Assembly (NCBI GenBank): GCA_038501625.1
Contig: JAZAYU010000003.1
Coordinates: 4,168,796 to 4,232,795 of the forward strand
Length of the DNA: 64,000 bases
Direction: 5' to 3'
Origin: Corbicula japonica
Lineage: Eukaryota; Mollusca; Bivalvia; Venerida; Cyrenidae
In this document: in pieces, positions 35,287 to 47,844 of the stretch
Layout: every line of letters begins with the position of its first letter
Position numbering within the stretch: the stretch's first letter is position 1
Translations under genes and position numbers: made by a program
The notes under the pieces: model-generated
The model's input: the letters and a program-made list of their open reading frames with translations, nothing else
The model's database searches: none
Told to the model about the DNA's origin: nothing

Positions 35287-38200
35287 TTAAGGATAACAGC
35301 CGTGTCACATGAAAGAAAGAATTATTTGAAATTTATGTGCGCTGAGAACAGTAGCAATTTTACAACAACAACAATGATATCGGTCAAAATAATAAAAACG
35401 CGAGTATATTTCTTTTATAATTTTATTAAACTGTGATTATGCAAGTATTGTTTGATTTATATAAAATTTCCATGTTCATCATGTTTTTATTCACGCGTTA
35501 AGATCAATTAAATTCTTGTTATATTATATTGTCGTTATCTAACATTAACAGATTATACATAATAGTTTACATTTCAAAACGTTATAATAGTCGGAATAAA
35601 TAATTTTAGTTAGTGCAGATATAGGAAATATTTCAAATAGTCTTAGAAAAATAGAAAAAAAAATACAGAATCAGAGGGATCGAGTTTTAACAGGTATGGG
35701 AGAAATGTAGTTGTGAACACGTGCCAGTAATGACATATTCTCAATTCGGGTTGACACCGATCATTAAATTTGATATGTGAAATGAAATGCGTTTCAAAGC
35801 AGAATTAATAATTTTCTATCGTGCTGAAAACGGTAGCTAACAAAAATTATGATGACTATCTGTTATAATTATGCTATAACACATTTATGTAGCTTAACTT
35901 TAGCGGATTGGAAGGGTATGCTACTATGCTGAAAAAATGGTAGCTAACACAAAAATGACGATTTTTTGTTGTTTTGTCAAATAACGTGTACTTTAATTTA
36001 AATATTCACTGTGTTTCATATTTTTAAAGTATATTATCAATATCAGTTTAAAACTTAGTTTAATAATTAATAATCTTTAATTCTTTGTAAGCGGTTGACA
36101 CTTTTATTACCAATAAGATGTTGATATCCATTAAAGTTGTCATGGTTATATTGCCCAAGGCAGATAACTTATCGGAATTTTAGGGATTTTACATCCATAC
36201 GTATAATCAACCGTGACCGCATATTAAGAAACAACTTAATTAAAAATACGAGCAAAGTAATACCATTCATTATTAAAGTTCACCTAAATGCATTTTAGAA
36301 ATAAAGTTTTATATTGGACACATTTACTTAGCAAATGAAAATCTTGTACGGGAATATCTGACACAAATATTGTTTACAGAATTATTAGTTATTTATTGTT
36401 ATTAATAATCAAAGTGAACTTAAATTTACATACAGAAACTTTATGTGTGTTAAATAACAACAAAACATCACCATCTACATTAAATACAACAAAACTTTGT
36501 TGTGGACACCTTTGCTATTTCCCACGTACAAAACGTCCACAATTGATAAAAGATCTAACTGGTAACGAGTCCTTTATCACAAAAAAATAATACACGTTAT
36601 GAGGAATGTGTCTTGTTTTCTTGAATTCGCATCTGGTATCATTTTACGGCAAAGGTGAAAATTATTAATTTATTTAGTGCATAATCAAATGTCACATTTT
36701 TCACTTCACTAAACCGCGAATGCAAGTTAATGCCCCAGGCCCAAGCAAGTCGATATCGATAAATTGCAATAGCAACGCAACTTCTTTAAACACGAAGTAT
36801 ATTTCGTGTTTAAAGAAGTTATGTTTCTAATTACTTTCAGCAGTTATATTTATCGTCAAATAAATTAGAAGCGCAACTTCATGAAACACAAAATATATAA
36901 ATCCAGATATATTTCCTGTTTAAAACAGGTGCGTTTCTAATGTAACATACATGTAATTATTATTGGATCAATTTTTGCCTTTACAAAATTCAGTAAAGCA
37001 TAACTTAAACCTCAAAACAGGATTCGCAATAAAAACAGGATATCGCAATAACTTTTTTTCTATGTGAAGGTTATATAAATCAACAAATTATCTCTCTTCT
37101 TTTTTTATTCAGTTTGCACATATTTTTTTAATTAATAAAACGACCATAGTTTAAAAGGGGCGGATCGCTAGTTTTTCAAAACTTTAAGTAGAATATACTG
37201 GGGCGAATCCAGAAAGTGTTCAGTGAGGTTGTTTGAACCCTCCTTTTTTAAGAAGTGGGGGGGAGCAATGTTTTATGTTCACGGAGATTTTGGTAAGAAA
37301 GTTGGATATTATCAATATCATACAACTGTCGCAAACGAACCCCATTTCCAGAAATCCTACATCCGAGCTTGAATATGTATGATGCTGAGGTAGTTAATTT
37401 TTAATCTCAAAACAGAATATCGCAGTATACTTCAAAAATTTGTTCTATATTTTAATGCGCGTGTTGTCTGCGTCGTCACAATACTAATTGTCATTGTAAT
37501 CATAATGATCAAGTTTGGCTTGGTTATTAAATTGCAACTCAATTTCAGCATGATTTTTTAAATTTGTTCCAGAAAAACATAAAATCACATATAGATAAAG
37601 CACTTACACTAAAATCTTTAAAAATGCATTCGGAGGCTCAATATGCTTACTGTGATTTAACTTTTAGGACCTGTTCCGCATTCAAAAATAACTTATCATA
37701 CATGTAACATAAAGCCCCGAATCTAAGAATGGAGACCAGTCTCACAAGCCAGCAATCCGTTGAAACGTTAACCTGTCTCAGAATTGACAATGGAAATTCG
37801 CGAGCATAGAGTTGAGATCTCTCCGGAAACGAGCGAGAGCTCGCGCAAATATTATCACGCAAAAATATGTTTTAACTCGACGATTGCTAACCCGGTTACT
37901 GAATTTCCAACCTTAAGTAAATTCGATTTTACAAGTAATTTTATGCCGAGTCTTTGTTTTATTAATTCAAGTTTACCACGTTATTCAGAGTAACTATCTC
38001 TTAAGCTTACACAATTACGTAATGTAATATACTCAATCAAGCAATTTCTGAACAAATAAAGTCCTATTCCAACTTCAAATAAACACGGTAGGTATTAACA
38101 AATCAACGATTGCAATTTATTTAGTATTTATAAGTTTACTTAATACACGTATCCACATAATTCTAAACATCACGATTTGAGGGAATACCGATATACACCG

Positions 38201-38801
38201 TAATGTGACACTTTAAGAGTCAATTAATTTTAAAGTCAATTTATTTGATTTAAAAACAGGATCTTAAGCCAGTCTACATCCTTCCATACAAACATCACTC
38301 TCAATGCAGTACGGCAGAAAATAGACTGGCTATTATAACATTTTGTTAGGATGCATAAAACTATAAAAAGACAAACAAGACAGATTATAGAAGTGATTAA
38401 AAATAATCATAGAAAATAGATAATAAGATAAAAGTATTTAAGAAAAAGAGGGATAGATTTTTAACAGAGGAAGTTATTTGTTCATCATTTCTGGTGGATC
38501 TTTCGGGTCTAGATAATGCGTTTTACAAAAAAAAAAAAAAAAAAACACGCCAGGAACCGCTCGTTAAGCTGTTGCTCTCTTGCAGTGGGATTCTTGCAAC
38601 TGGCACCCACACTGGCACCCACACTGGCAATGATCTTTGTAGCCAGGCTTTATGGTTTATTCACGGAGAAGAAGCAGTGATACGAGTATATGTCAGTGAC
38701 TAAAAAGATATGGAACTATTGACATTTGTAATTAATGATATATTGGCAATTCGGTTTGAAATCGATCAATATTTTACATGTAGATGTGAAAATAAGTATA
38801 G

Positions 38802-38903
38802 GTTATAGTTTATTTGGAGACTTGTATGAAAATTAAACGGTCAGGCCCAGCGCAGCTTGGCGACCGTTTAATTTTTCATACAAGCCTCTAAATAAACTAT
38901 AAC
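38802..38903. repeat. 102-bp foldback hairpin, copy 2
   Basis: Counterpart of 4284-4385 in the second segment copy. Here the loop-proximal arms AAACGGTC and GACCGTTT are perfectly complementary, unlike copy 1. Confidence 0.75.
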
Positions 38904-41900
38904 GTATATAATGGTCGAAATTATTTTTGTAACTGACAAAACAGTCGCCGCCTAAATTACCATGTATGGGTGTGCAGACGATCAATAGTCAAACTGAAAG
39001 TAGTTTTGTGACGTTCTCATTAAATGACCCGTAAACATGTACTGAGATAATATTATAGAAAGTGAATTATGAAATTTCTTTATCTGAAAACACCATGTGA
39101 ACAAACTAATTCTTAGGAAAAAAATCTGTGTAGCAATCTGTCCTTGGGATGAGAAACATGGGTTCGTCCGTGCAAGTTCCATTTTACCATTTCCTTCATT
39201 AATAAATCATTCATAACATGGAAAAAGAGTTTATATCCAGATCAACGCGCTCATCCGTGTATTCTGATCACGATCGACACTTCTCGCTGTTAGATTCACT
39301 AGATTATATAGAGGAAATCGACCTTTATTAAACACATTTCCGACGCGCGACTTAATGAGAATTAAGGTTCATTGGCTTAAAAATAATTTCAACCATTATT
39401 ACCCTTTAAAGGCAGAATAAATTGCTGCACATACTTTGTAAGCGGTTTGATAATTTTATAACTGATAAGATGGCCATATCCCTAAAAGTTGTCATGGTAA
39501 TGTTTGCTCGAGGCAGATAATTTACCGGAATTTGAGGGATTTTACATGCGTAATAATACATTCAACTTAGAACTAAATTAAAAAATTAGCAGAAAAACGC
39601 TCATCTGAACTGCATTATTATTTTTGGAAATAAAGCTTTATATTGAACATTTACTAAGCATGTGAAAACCCTGACACAAATGTTGTTTACAGAATTAAAT
39701 AGACTAAGTTATCTATTTTTTTAATAATCAAATTGAACTACAGAAATAAATACAGAAGGTGTATTTGCGTTCTTTACTGTCGACAGAAACCCGACGGATT
39801 GAAACCTGTTATAAAATGAATACTAGTATTTTACCAATTATAATTTCAACCACTAAGTCGGTAAGTGCTTATACATGACAGAGCGATCTAAAACTTTAGC
39901 TGGTCGCGCGGCTGCGCTGCGCTATGCTGATTATAGTCCGTAAATTCATTAACCTATATACATATCCAATAGCCTGACGATTATTTTATATGAATGAACA
40001 TCCGTATTTAAATAAAAATTCTTTGTAGTAATTTATTTTATCATGTCCCATGTATATTATACATAGGCATTTATGAAATTAAATATCAATATGATTTTGA
40101 CAATAAACTGTAGAATTATGAAACAAAATAGATATTTGAATTTAGCTGTAAGTTGTTTTCTTTTACTTTAATATAAGAACATGTATTCAAAATTTCAGCT
40201 AGCTACCTTATTTCAGCATGGTAGCATATTTACTTAGTAATACTGGGAAATCATTCAATGACGCGTTAGTAGAGAAATAAATTTTCCCCAAAATTGAAAA
40301 ATACTGGATTTCCATTGAACAAAATAATTTTTTAACCTTTAAATTGGCGTGCAAATGACTTATGAGCAGTCTAAATCAAAATAAAATTTGTTCTTCATTG
40401 CGCCATGGTAATTTAGAACAGCTCGCATGTTAATCACAAATATATGTCCATTAAAAACCGTTTTAAAATGTAACTTATTTAGAAAGTTAGTGTTTCGAAA
40501 CACGTTTATAAGTTGACACTTATTACATGTAGCTACATTTGTGCAAATAATCTCTGTATTGTTAGAGACCGCCATTTTTTAAGTTTTATTAGCATAAGTA
40601 ATATTTTAACCCCGAATAATGGTTTAATGTTGGGTTATATTCTCAATGAAAACATTTTTAATTTTAACGGGGTATCTAATCTGCAGACTAAAATAAACTT
40701 ATCTACATAATTAAAATAATTAAAAAAAAACGCATCATTTTAAAGCGTTATTTTTCTTAATAAGAACATTTTAATTCAAAGAAATGTAAAGATCACCTTC
40801 CCAGCGATCGCTTATCAAGCGATAAGTGAAACTCCGCCTGCAACATTTAGTGCGCATGCGTGAAAGATAACGTTCCCAGGTCAGTTCAACGATAATATGC
40901 GCTAAATAAAAACATGTTACTGAAAATCTCAAGATTAAAAGGAAGATTTATATACTGAGCGAAAATGTGAAATATGATGATATCAATGCATGGCCGATAT
41001 AGAATTGTTTTCTGCCGTATCTTCCCAAGGTTATGTTACTTCAGGACCAATTAATTCAAATTTATACATTCGATATGTACATCTCAATGTCTTTTTTTAA
41101 TGAATGTTATAAGTTTAGTTTATATAAGCAAGCACAACTGCTCCGTGAAGTTTTATTTCTTCACTCGCTTTTATTCAAATGTATGGGATCTGTTTGTTTT
41201 GTCAGATATAAGCGTTGAAATGTATTTTTATTCGTTGTATAAAGATTTCATCCAACTATAATACACAGAAAACTAAATCTAAATCACGTTAGGAAAAGCA
41301 ACCTCAGAAAAAAATGCAGCGAAGTTTTGTTTCAAACAACGTTTGATATTTACAGAAACGTTTTCAGAAAGATTTTTTTATACATTTTACTTTTACATTT
41401 TTATTCCTATGTTTAATATTATTTATGTAAAACGGCGCCACCGTATTACATAAAGCGAGCGAAAATCGCTACAATCTTTACTATCAAAACGGAAATTGAA
41501 CCAATTAAAAATTCACTCGAAATAGCCATGAATACTGAAGTTAGAAGAAGTTAACTTTTCTCATATATGTTATTTACAATGAAAAACACATAATATAATT
41601 ATAACATTTCTGTCAATCAAAATGTTGTCTCGCATTCTTACAATAATAATTAAACCTAGTTTTTGTTTTAAATTGGCCACTTTATGCCAACAATTGATCA
41701 TTATTTTAAACACATGCATGTCGCATAACTCTACCATGACCAGTTTCTACAGTTAAGACGTTTCTACTATGAAATCAGTGATAAAAAGTGTTGGTGGGCT
41801 CAGCATTATTTTATTTAAAAGTAGAGGTTAGAGTTTGGAAAATCTGAAAATCAACATTTCCCAGAACTATGTACAGCGAAACACCGCTAATAAGATTGGA

Positions 41901-43086
41901 ATTGGTACTGGGTAAAATTGGTAAAAGATATTAGGTGGTCTACATTTGTGTTCTCAATTTCTGTGTGATCTTTATGGGACCTTCACTGTAGTGATCATTC
42001 AAGCTTTGATAGGGGTACTACAATTGCTGGTCAAAACAAATAACTGCAGTATCATTATATTTCGCGGGGACGAATTTTCGCGCAAATCCCGTAAAAACAA
42101 AGTCGCGGGGGCATGAATTCACGCAACTGTGTTTTCCTATAAAGAAACACTGTTACATGGTTTGATTTTGCTGGGGTTGAATTTCGCGCTCTTGTCGCAG
42201 CGCGAAATACGCGAAAATTAAACCCGAGCGAAATTGAATGATTTAACTGCACACCACAGCCATAAGTTCAATAACTAATAATTCAGTGAATTCATTTATT
42301 TTCTATGGATTCTAAATTTCGTGTGCAGGTCGATCCACATAAGTGTAACTTTACCAAAAACCACGGAAATTTTCTGCCCCGAAAATAAGGCTTTTACATT
42401 AAGTTGAACACAATTTTTATAGCAGAAATTACTGACGAAATTACGGTTAATGTTGACAGACAAATATAGGACTGTCTTTGCTCGATCTTAAATATATGAT
42501 GTCAAAATAAGCAATGAAAAGGATTAAACTGCTAGCATATTCAGACATGTAGCACTACTTTTAATGCAAATTAGTTGTCGTTAGCATAACAGGTCTCTAT
42601 TGACCCATAAATGATCTTACTAGCCAAGAATATCAAACAACTTCATGCGCACACCTTTATATCTGAAACTAAACCATGTATCATCCGTTGCGAACAGGTT
42701 GCGCACGCTGCCAAGGGACTCCCCAAATTGAGTCGCCCGCTCAGATTTATTTTCATTGTATGAACTGCTATATAGAAATGGATCGTGGTCTTAACGTGGG
42801 TGGCAAACATCGCTTAAGAGATACAAAAATAGATGTTCATGCAACAACTGCAAATTCTCGTGATAATTGTAGTAATACGGTCTAGTTAAGTTAAACTTCT
42901 TGTCACATAAATGGGTTTGAACGGTTGAGAAAGCACATAGCAATAGTTTTGCACACTCTGCATGTTACCTATACAGATGCGCCATTTGTATTTGTAAATA
43001 AAGTGCTTAAATCTAGTACCATTTAATTGGATCACTCGGAATTTTTGGGTCCGGTAAATAGATGTCAAACTAATACTTAGTAAAAA

Positions 43087-43087
<1 letters not shown>

Positions 43088-43164
<77 letters not shown>
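43088..43164. repeat. (TTA)n microsatellite, long allele
   Basis: About 77 bp of ATT repeats, eight units longer than at 10713-10765 in the other segment copy. Confidence 0.97.
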
Positions 43165-43330
43165 GTTTTTGTCAGTATCATATCATATTTTGTGGACTTT
43201 TAAATTGAACAGTGCGATGACGATTTCATACGCCCTTATTGAATATTATAATAAAATGAATGTATAATGATGAATGTCAGGTAAGACTAAATGATCGAAA
43301 GAAGTCTGCATTGTTTCATAACTTATTAAG

Positions 43331-43740
43331 TGGAATTTCCGAATGGAATGAGTCCTATCGGAAAATAATCAACAATTCCTTTCGGAATGATTCCGATCGG
43401 AATTAGTGTATATAGAAAAATTCCGATCGGAAAATGTATGTCGGAATGTTTCCTATCGGAATTTGCCGACAGGACTGATTCCGATCGGAACCGTGAAATT
43501 CCGACGGGAAAAACATGTTTTCCTATCGGAAGAATTTTCGTTCCGATCGGAATCGCATGTTTTTTAACCATGTTTTTTTGCAATATTTCTGTTAATTTCT
43601 AAAGTTCCACCATGAAAATTTCCAAATTAAGAGTTGAAGTTACACGCTTTCGAATGATGTATAATAAAGCTGCCTTGCTTTTAAAATGAAAAAAAAGTTT
43701 TCGGAAAATATAATATTCCGAAAATTCACAGGATCGTGTT
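43331..43740. repeat. TTCCGATCGGAA palindrome cluster (copy 2)
   Basis: Segment-copy-2 version of 10934-11343, nearly identical. Its terminal CACAGGATCGTGTT is the last sequence shared by the two large copies. Confidence 0.7.
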
Positions 43741-44160
43741 TTTATATATTCATGTATATAAGAAAGAAAGAAATACACAGAGGCGAGCAGACACAGTTTA
43801 GTTAGTTTATTTTACTTGTTATAGCTGTTGACGAACCCTCCCTGCCTTCTTAGTATGACCAAGAGATTAAGCAACCGAATCATGACAACTTATAAATTCA
43901 TTTAAAGTGTCTTTCAAAAAAAATGTTAAAGCTGTTGCAACAATTTCATACAGTGATAACAAGTCGATTAAAGAAGCAATGAATTACATTAAGTCTTGAT
44001 CTACATTTATTCAGTTTCAATAAAATACCTCTTGTAGAGTTAGAACTCAAGATGAATAAATGTCATATTGAAATTTAATATAAATAAATAAAAACATCCT
44101 GTTACAAGAGCTAAATCTACCAACTTTTACATAAATTAACTTTAAAAAAGTGTCAGTACT
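43741..44160. other. Non-coding spacer after duplication copy 2
   Basis: The sequence differs completely from 11344 onward. TTTAGTTAGTTTATTTTACTTG near 43797 is unremarkable; no gene is recognised. Confidence 0.5.
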
Positions 44161-44222
44161 GAGTATTGAACCCGGGGCCTCACGCTTGCGAGGCGATAAT
44201 GTTAGCCACTACACTACAATGA
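44161..44222 (-). repeat. tRNA-like sequence (possible SINE head)
   Basis: On the minus strand GTAGTGTAGTGGCTAACATT resembles a D arm, CTCGCAA an anticodon loop with CGC, and GGGTTCAATACTC a T arm. Only three anticodon-stem pairs form and the T stem is poor, so a functional tRNA is unlikely. Confidence 0.45.
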
Positions 44223-44496
44223 ACTTGTATTTTGAACTTGAAATTAACAATCAGTATCAAAGAAACTAGAAAGGAACCAGTAAGAACTAGAAATATCTAC
44301 ACTTCCTTTTCGTTTTACACTGTGTACTGTACGCAAGTTTTTACCTAACACCCAAGAATATTCCATATAAAATTGTATTTAAGCCATCAATATTGACTTA
44401 ACTGGTTATTTAAATCGTAAATATGTTTTTCTCCAATACAACACCCACTTACAACCACTCGAAATAATCTATTTGATTTTTCCGCTGCATAATAAT

Positions 44497-44679
44497 AAAA
44501 ATCCCACTAGATACCTCTCCACCCTGCTAGATGCCTCTCTGGTGTAAATAGCTACCAATCAAAATAGTTTATTTCATTTTCCCTCTGCATAATAATAGAA
44601 TACGAGTATTATTTACAACATTTCATTGGTCGAAAAACTAGGTCAAAAGTGAGCTTAGACAGCTAACGCCGAAAAATGA
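44497..44679 (+). repeat. Dispersed 183-bp repeat (copy a)
   Basis: AAAAATCCCACTAGATACCT...CTGCATAATAATA...GAGCTTAGACAGCTAACGCC recurs in the same orientation at 57176-57358 at roughly 90% identity. It is non-coding. Confidence 0.9.
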
Positions 44680-45418
44680 TATGTTTGATCATCGCTAGCA
44701 TAAGAATACATCTCAAAACCTGTTTAAACATAAACATTTACGCTGACAAAGTGCAGACGGTACTTTGTCTGAGTGATTTAAGCGATTTTTTAAAAGTATA
44801 TTGCATTAAAAGGTAACAACGTCTTTCATAACAAGTGCTACGAGAATCGCCTGTTGTACATGTATTTGTCGATTCGATTTTTCATTACAATACATACAAT
44901 TAACTGTTTACTATGTTTTTTTTGACAATCAGTGCGCTATATACGGTAGATGATACAATCGTTTTATATACAGTGACAAATTTAAAGACTTTTTTCAATG
45001 CCACTTTAATAGACCAACCCCATTTTACTTTAAATATACATGTAGGAAAATATGCGATATTGTCATATAGTGCAAAATGTGTGATTTTATGTTCTTATAT
45101 TTACACTCAAACTTCATCCTCTACGATGAAGTCTTATTCATTTCAGGAATCATAATTTCCAATGGTAAACAATGTTACGTAATAATTTTAAAGGCGTGGC
45201 TAAAGTAGAACCGTTCTCAATTTATTGGACGTTGCACAATGTTTTGACGTGTGACATCGCCGTGCACGCACGTTTTGCCACGAGCTGCTGCGAAAAAGCG
45301 TGCCGTCATTCACTTTGTCGTCAACGTAGCTGTTCCAACAGCCATTCGAAAAAGCCGTCATATCACAAATTCTTCTAGTTATTTCTGTATTAATGAAATT
45401 ATTAATGAGTGTAAATAT

Positions 45419-45574
45419 AAGGGTTGAATCGATATTCGATGATTTCCATTTGGGTATGAAAAACAGTTGGATTGTTTAAAGTACGCGTGAAGCCCTTCGG
45501 GCTTCACACACTTTAAACAACCCAACTGTTTTCCATACCCAAATGGAGATCATCGAATATCGATTCAATCCTTA
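45419..45574. mobile_element. ~155-bp near-perfect palindrome (foldback MITE)
   Basis: Arms of about 75 bp running from AGGGTTGAATCGATATTCG to GAAGCCC pair with GGGCTTC...CGATTCAATCCT, with few mismatches and a loop of about three bases (GAAGCCC-TTC-GGGCTTC). TA stands on both sides (...TATA-AGGG and CCT-TAAA), a candidate TA target duplication. Confidence 0.8.
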
Positions 45575-45914
45575 AATAAAAAAGGTGATTTTGTTTAAAT
45601 TTTAGACAAAAGGTGACAAAGGTATCCGCAAGTGTGGTATCTACGTTGCCCCATCGGAGATTTCAGAATGGCACGAAAATCCGGATTACACAAATAAAGT
45701 CGTGCAGTAGTTTTAGTGGCACACAATCAAATATATTAGCATATATCACAACAACTGGATATGTACGTATTATCTCTGTAACAACATGATATGACCAGTT
45801 TAGCTGAAATTGTGCCAGTTTAACCGGCAGAAAAATATTGAAACATTTTGAAGAACACAGAAAGCGCGATGAAAATTTAATACGCATATTATTATGCTCT
45901 CTTCTCCTATATTT

Positions 45915-45985
45915 TTTGGCTGTGTGGGGAGGCTGTGTCTGCTGGATGTGGCCATTCCTGATATGCATATTTAACTTTTTATACC
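45915..45985 (+). repeat. Dispersed repeat (copy a)
   Basis: GTGTGGGGAGGCTGTGTCTG...GATATGCATATTTAACTTTT recurs with changes at 47258-47325. Confidence 0.7.
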
Positions 45986-46329
45986 AATAACACTTTTAAA
46001 AGAAAGGTTACCAACATGATATTTTACAGCGCTCTGCAGGCCTGGTGATTAACCCTTCTACAGTTGATCATTATGCATACCTATTTGGTGCCACCGTCAA
46101 GGATTTAAGAGTTTATGAGGGTTTATGGGGAAATCTTTTCTTAAAAGAACCTAGAAGCTTGATTTGTTTCTTTTATCCCTGTCATCGTGTTATTGCTGAT
46201 TTTACTCCAGGAGCTCTGGTCTCGGTAAGATCATTGAGGACCCGCCCTTTGGCTTTGCAAAGCTATAAGCTTCTTATGTTTTATATGTTTGTGTGCTTTT
46301 GCTTGCAACATTGTTGAGCCGAAAAGTGG

Positions 46330-46440
46330 GTTGGAGTTTTTCACCAAGACAACTTGTACTTGTTTTGTGTTATGAGAACCTGTTGGGGCAAGTGTGAGGT
46401 TGGTGCACCCTAGAACCTGGTTTAAACCCCCCAGTGGCAA
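46330..46440 (-). repeat. Dispersed repeat, inverted partner of 14887-14990
   Basis: The reverse complement reads TTTAAACCAGGTTC...GTGCACCAACCTCACACTTG...AACAAGTACAAG, parallel to 14887-14990. It lies in the spacer upstream of the host gene. Confidence 0.65.
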
Positions 46441-47637
46441 TTTGATTTGCCAATGACCGTTCCAAGACGGTAACCCCTCGGGTTCTCATTTTTGTTTATT
46501 GTTAGTGGTGTCTTTTTTTTAAAACTGATCATTTTATTATATTTTGTGTGCTTGTACGCACATGTTTCCGTTTTATATATATGGTTTTATTGAACCGCGA
46601 TTAGGCTACATCGCTGTTGCATATGTTTAAGTTGTGCGTACGCACATGTCAGTTTTGATTATTATTTATTGTTTGTGATTTTTTCAATATAAGAATGAAT
46701 GTATTATATTCCTGAAATGTTTTATTACATGCACCATGTAAATGCATTGGATATTTTTTGCATTTCATATGATTTGTATTTTTCTGCTCGCATTAATAGT
46801 TTTCACTGTTTCGAACTTTCAATTAGCGGCACAAGTTCATTTGGCAAATTTTATTACAAAACATTCATTATGATAACACAAAATTAAATAACTTATTTAT
46901 CAAACGGGTAGTAATGCCAGCGAAGTGTTGTCATTGTGCGGAGGAGATTTTGATTGGCAAGATAAGGAAAAAAGCACACATCCAGATCACAAGCCAATTA
47001 TACCAATGAAACCCCTGCTAGCGAACAACAAGTGATTCACTATACCGATGGTCATGCGCAAGTAGCGAGCTAACAAAAATTTTGATTATTCCTATAACTG
47101 ACATTTCATTGTGTGGACTCGTAACAGTCATTGTGTTGACACCCTAGTGGCTTGGTTGTGGTCTAAAATCACAATCATTGCCCACTAGATGAGAAGAGGC
47201 CACTAGGATTCCAATTTCAAATTAACCATGCCTTCTCCCTCTCTCTTCTTCTTAACTATGTGGGGAGGCTGTTTTTTTCTGAATGTGGCGATCCCTGGTA
47301 TGCATATTTCACCTTTTGTACAGAAACATACGCTACAGACACAATCAGGACAAGATAGTGACAAAAATATTAATATATGACATATTACTATTTTGACCGG
47401 CGAGTGACAAAATGAAGATCGAATCCGATTTTAGAAGTTTCTGAGAAGTCTACCTACAATTTAACATAGCAAAAATCAAAAATAGGAATAGGTCTTCTCT
47501 ATAAATGTCTGTTTTATTACGTACTCGAATGCCTGCGTATGGATAGGACAAAACTACATTATATGTTTTAGATTCATGAATCCTTCAGAAGCGCATGATA
47601 ACTTCATATTGATCTTGATTTATATCGCATGTTGAAG
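46441..47637. other. Spacer or intron upstream of the first recognised exon
   Basis: No exon with the repeat signature of the downstream gene is visible here, although the first recognised exon begins mid-protein. Any 5' exons must lie further upstream or be absent from this assembly. Confidence 0.4.
47258..47325 (+). repeat. Dispersed repeat (copy b)
   Basis: TATGTGGGGAGGCTGTTTTT...GGTATGCATATTTCACCTTTT parallels 45915-45985. It lies ~300 bp upstream of the first recognised exon. Confidence 0.7.
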
Positions 47638-47844
47638 CTTGACGTGTCGTGGAATTCATCTGGGAACGTGCATGATTATGAAGTTGGAATATCCTCTCAA
47701 GACTCTGACATACCAGATATGATGAACTTCCAGTCTTCTCACCATCATGGACACATACGACTTTATCATCCAAACATCTTCAACGGCGATGTTTTCTACT
47801 TGGTCGTTAAAGCGATCTCAAGATCTTCAGCAGAGAGCTTTAAG
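47638..47844 (+). CDS. FN3-like gene, exon 1 of those seen
   Basis: 69 codons, phase 0 to 0, from LDVSWNSSG through YEVGISSQ to SRSSAESFK. The acceptor TTGAAG has a weak pyrimidine tract; an in-frame TAA upstream (near 47609) means the exon cannot start much earlier. Confidence 0.75.

Larger units (their letters stand above)
34464..43740 (+). repeat. Copy 2 of the large direct duplication
   Basis: Second copy of 1-11343, about 34.5 kb downstream and in the same orientation. It starts at or near AAAAATTATGAACAAGG and stops exactly at the end of the palindrome-cluster element at 43331-43740. It lacks the MITE and the 1.4-kb block of copy 1, so it shows the uninterrupted site for the MITE. Apart from repeats described separately, no gene or RNA is recognised in it. 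A segmental duplication and an uncollapsed second haplotype both fit. Confidence 0.93.

Noticed and set aside
44161..44222. Candidate tRNA gene (CGC anticodon)
   Set aside because: Acceptor and T stems do not pair; kept only as a tRNA-like repeat.
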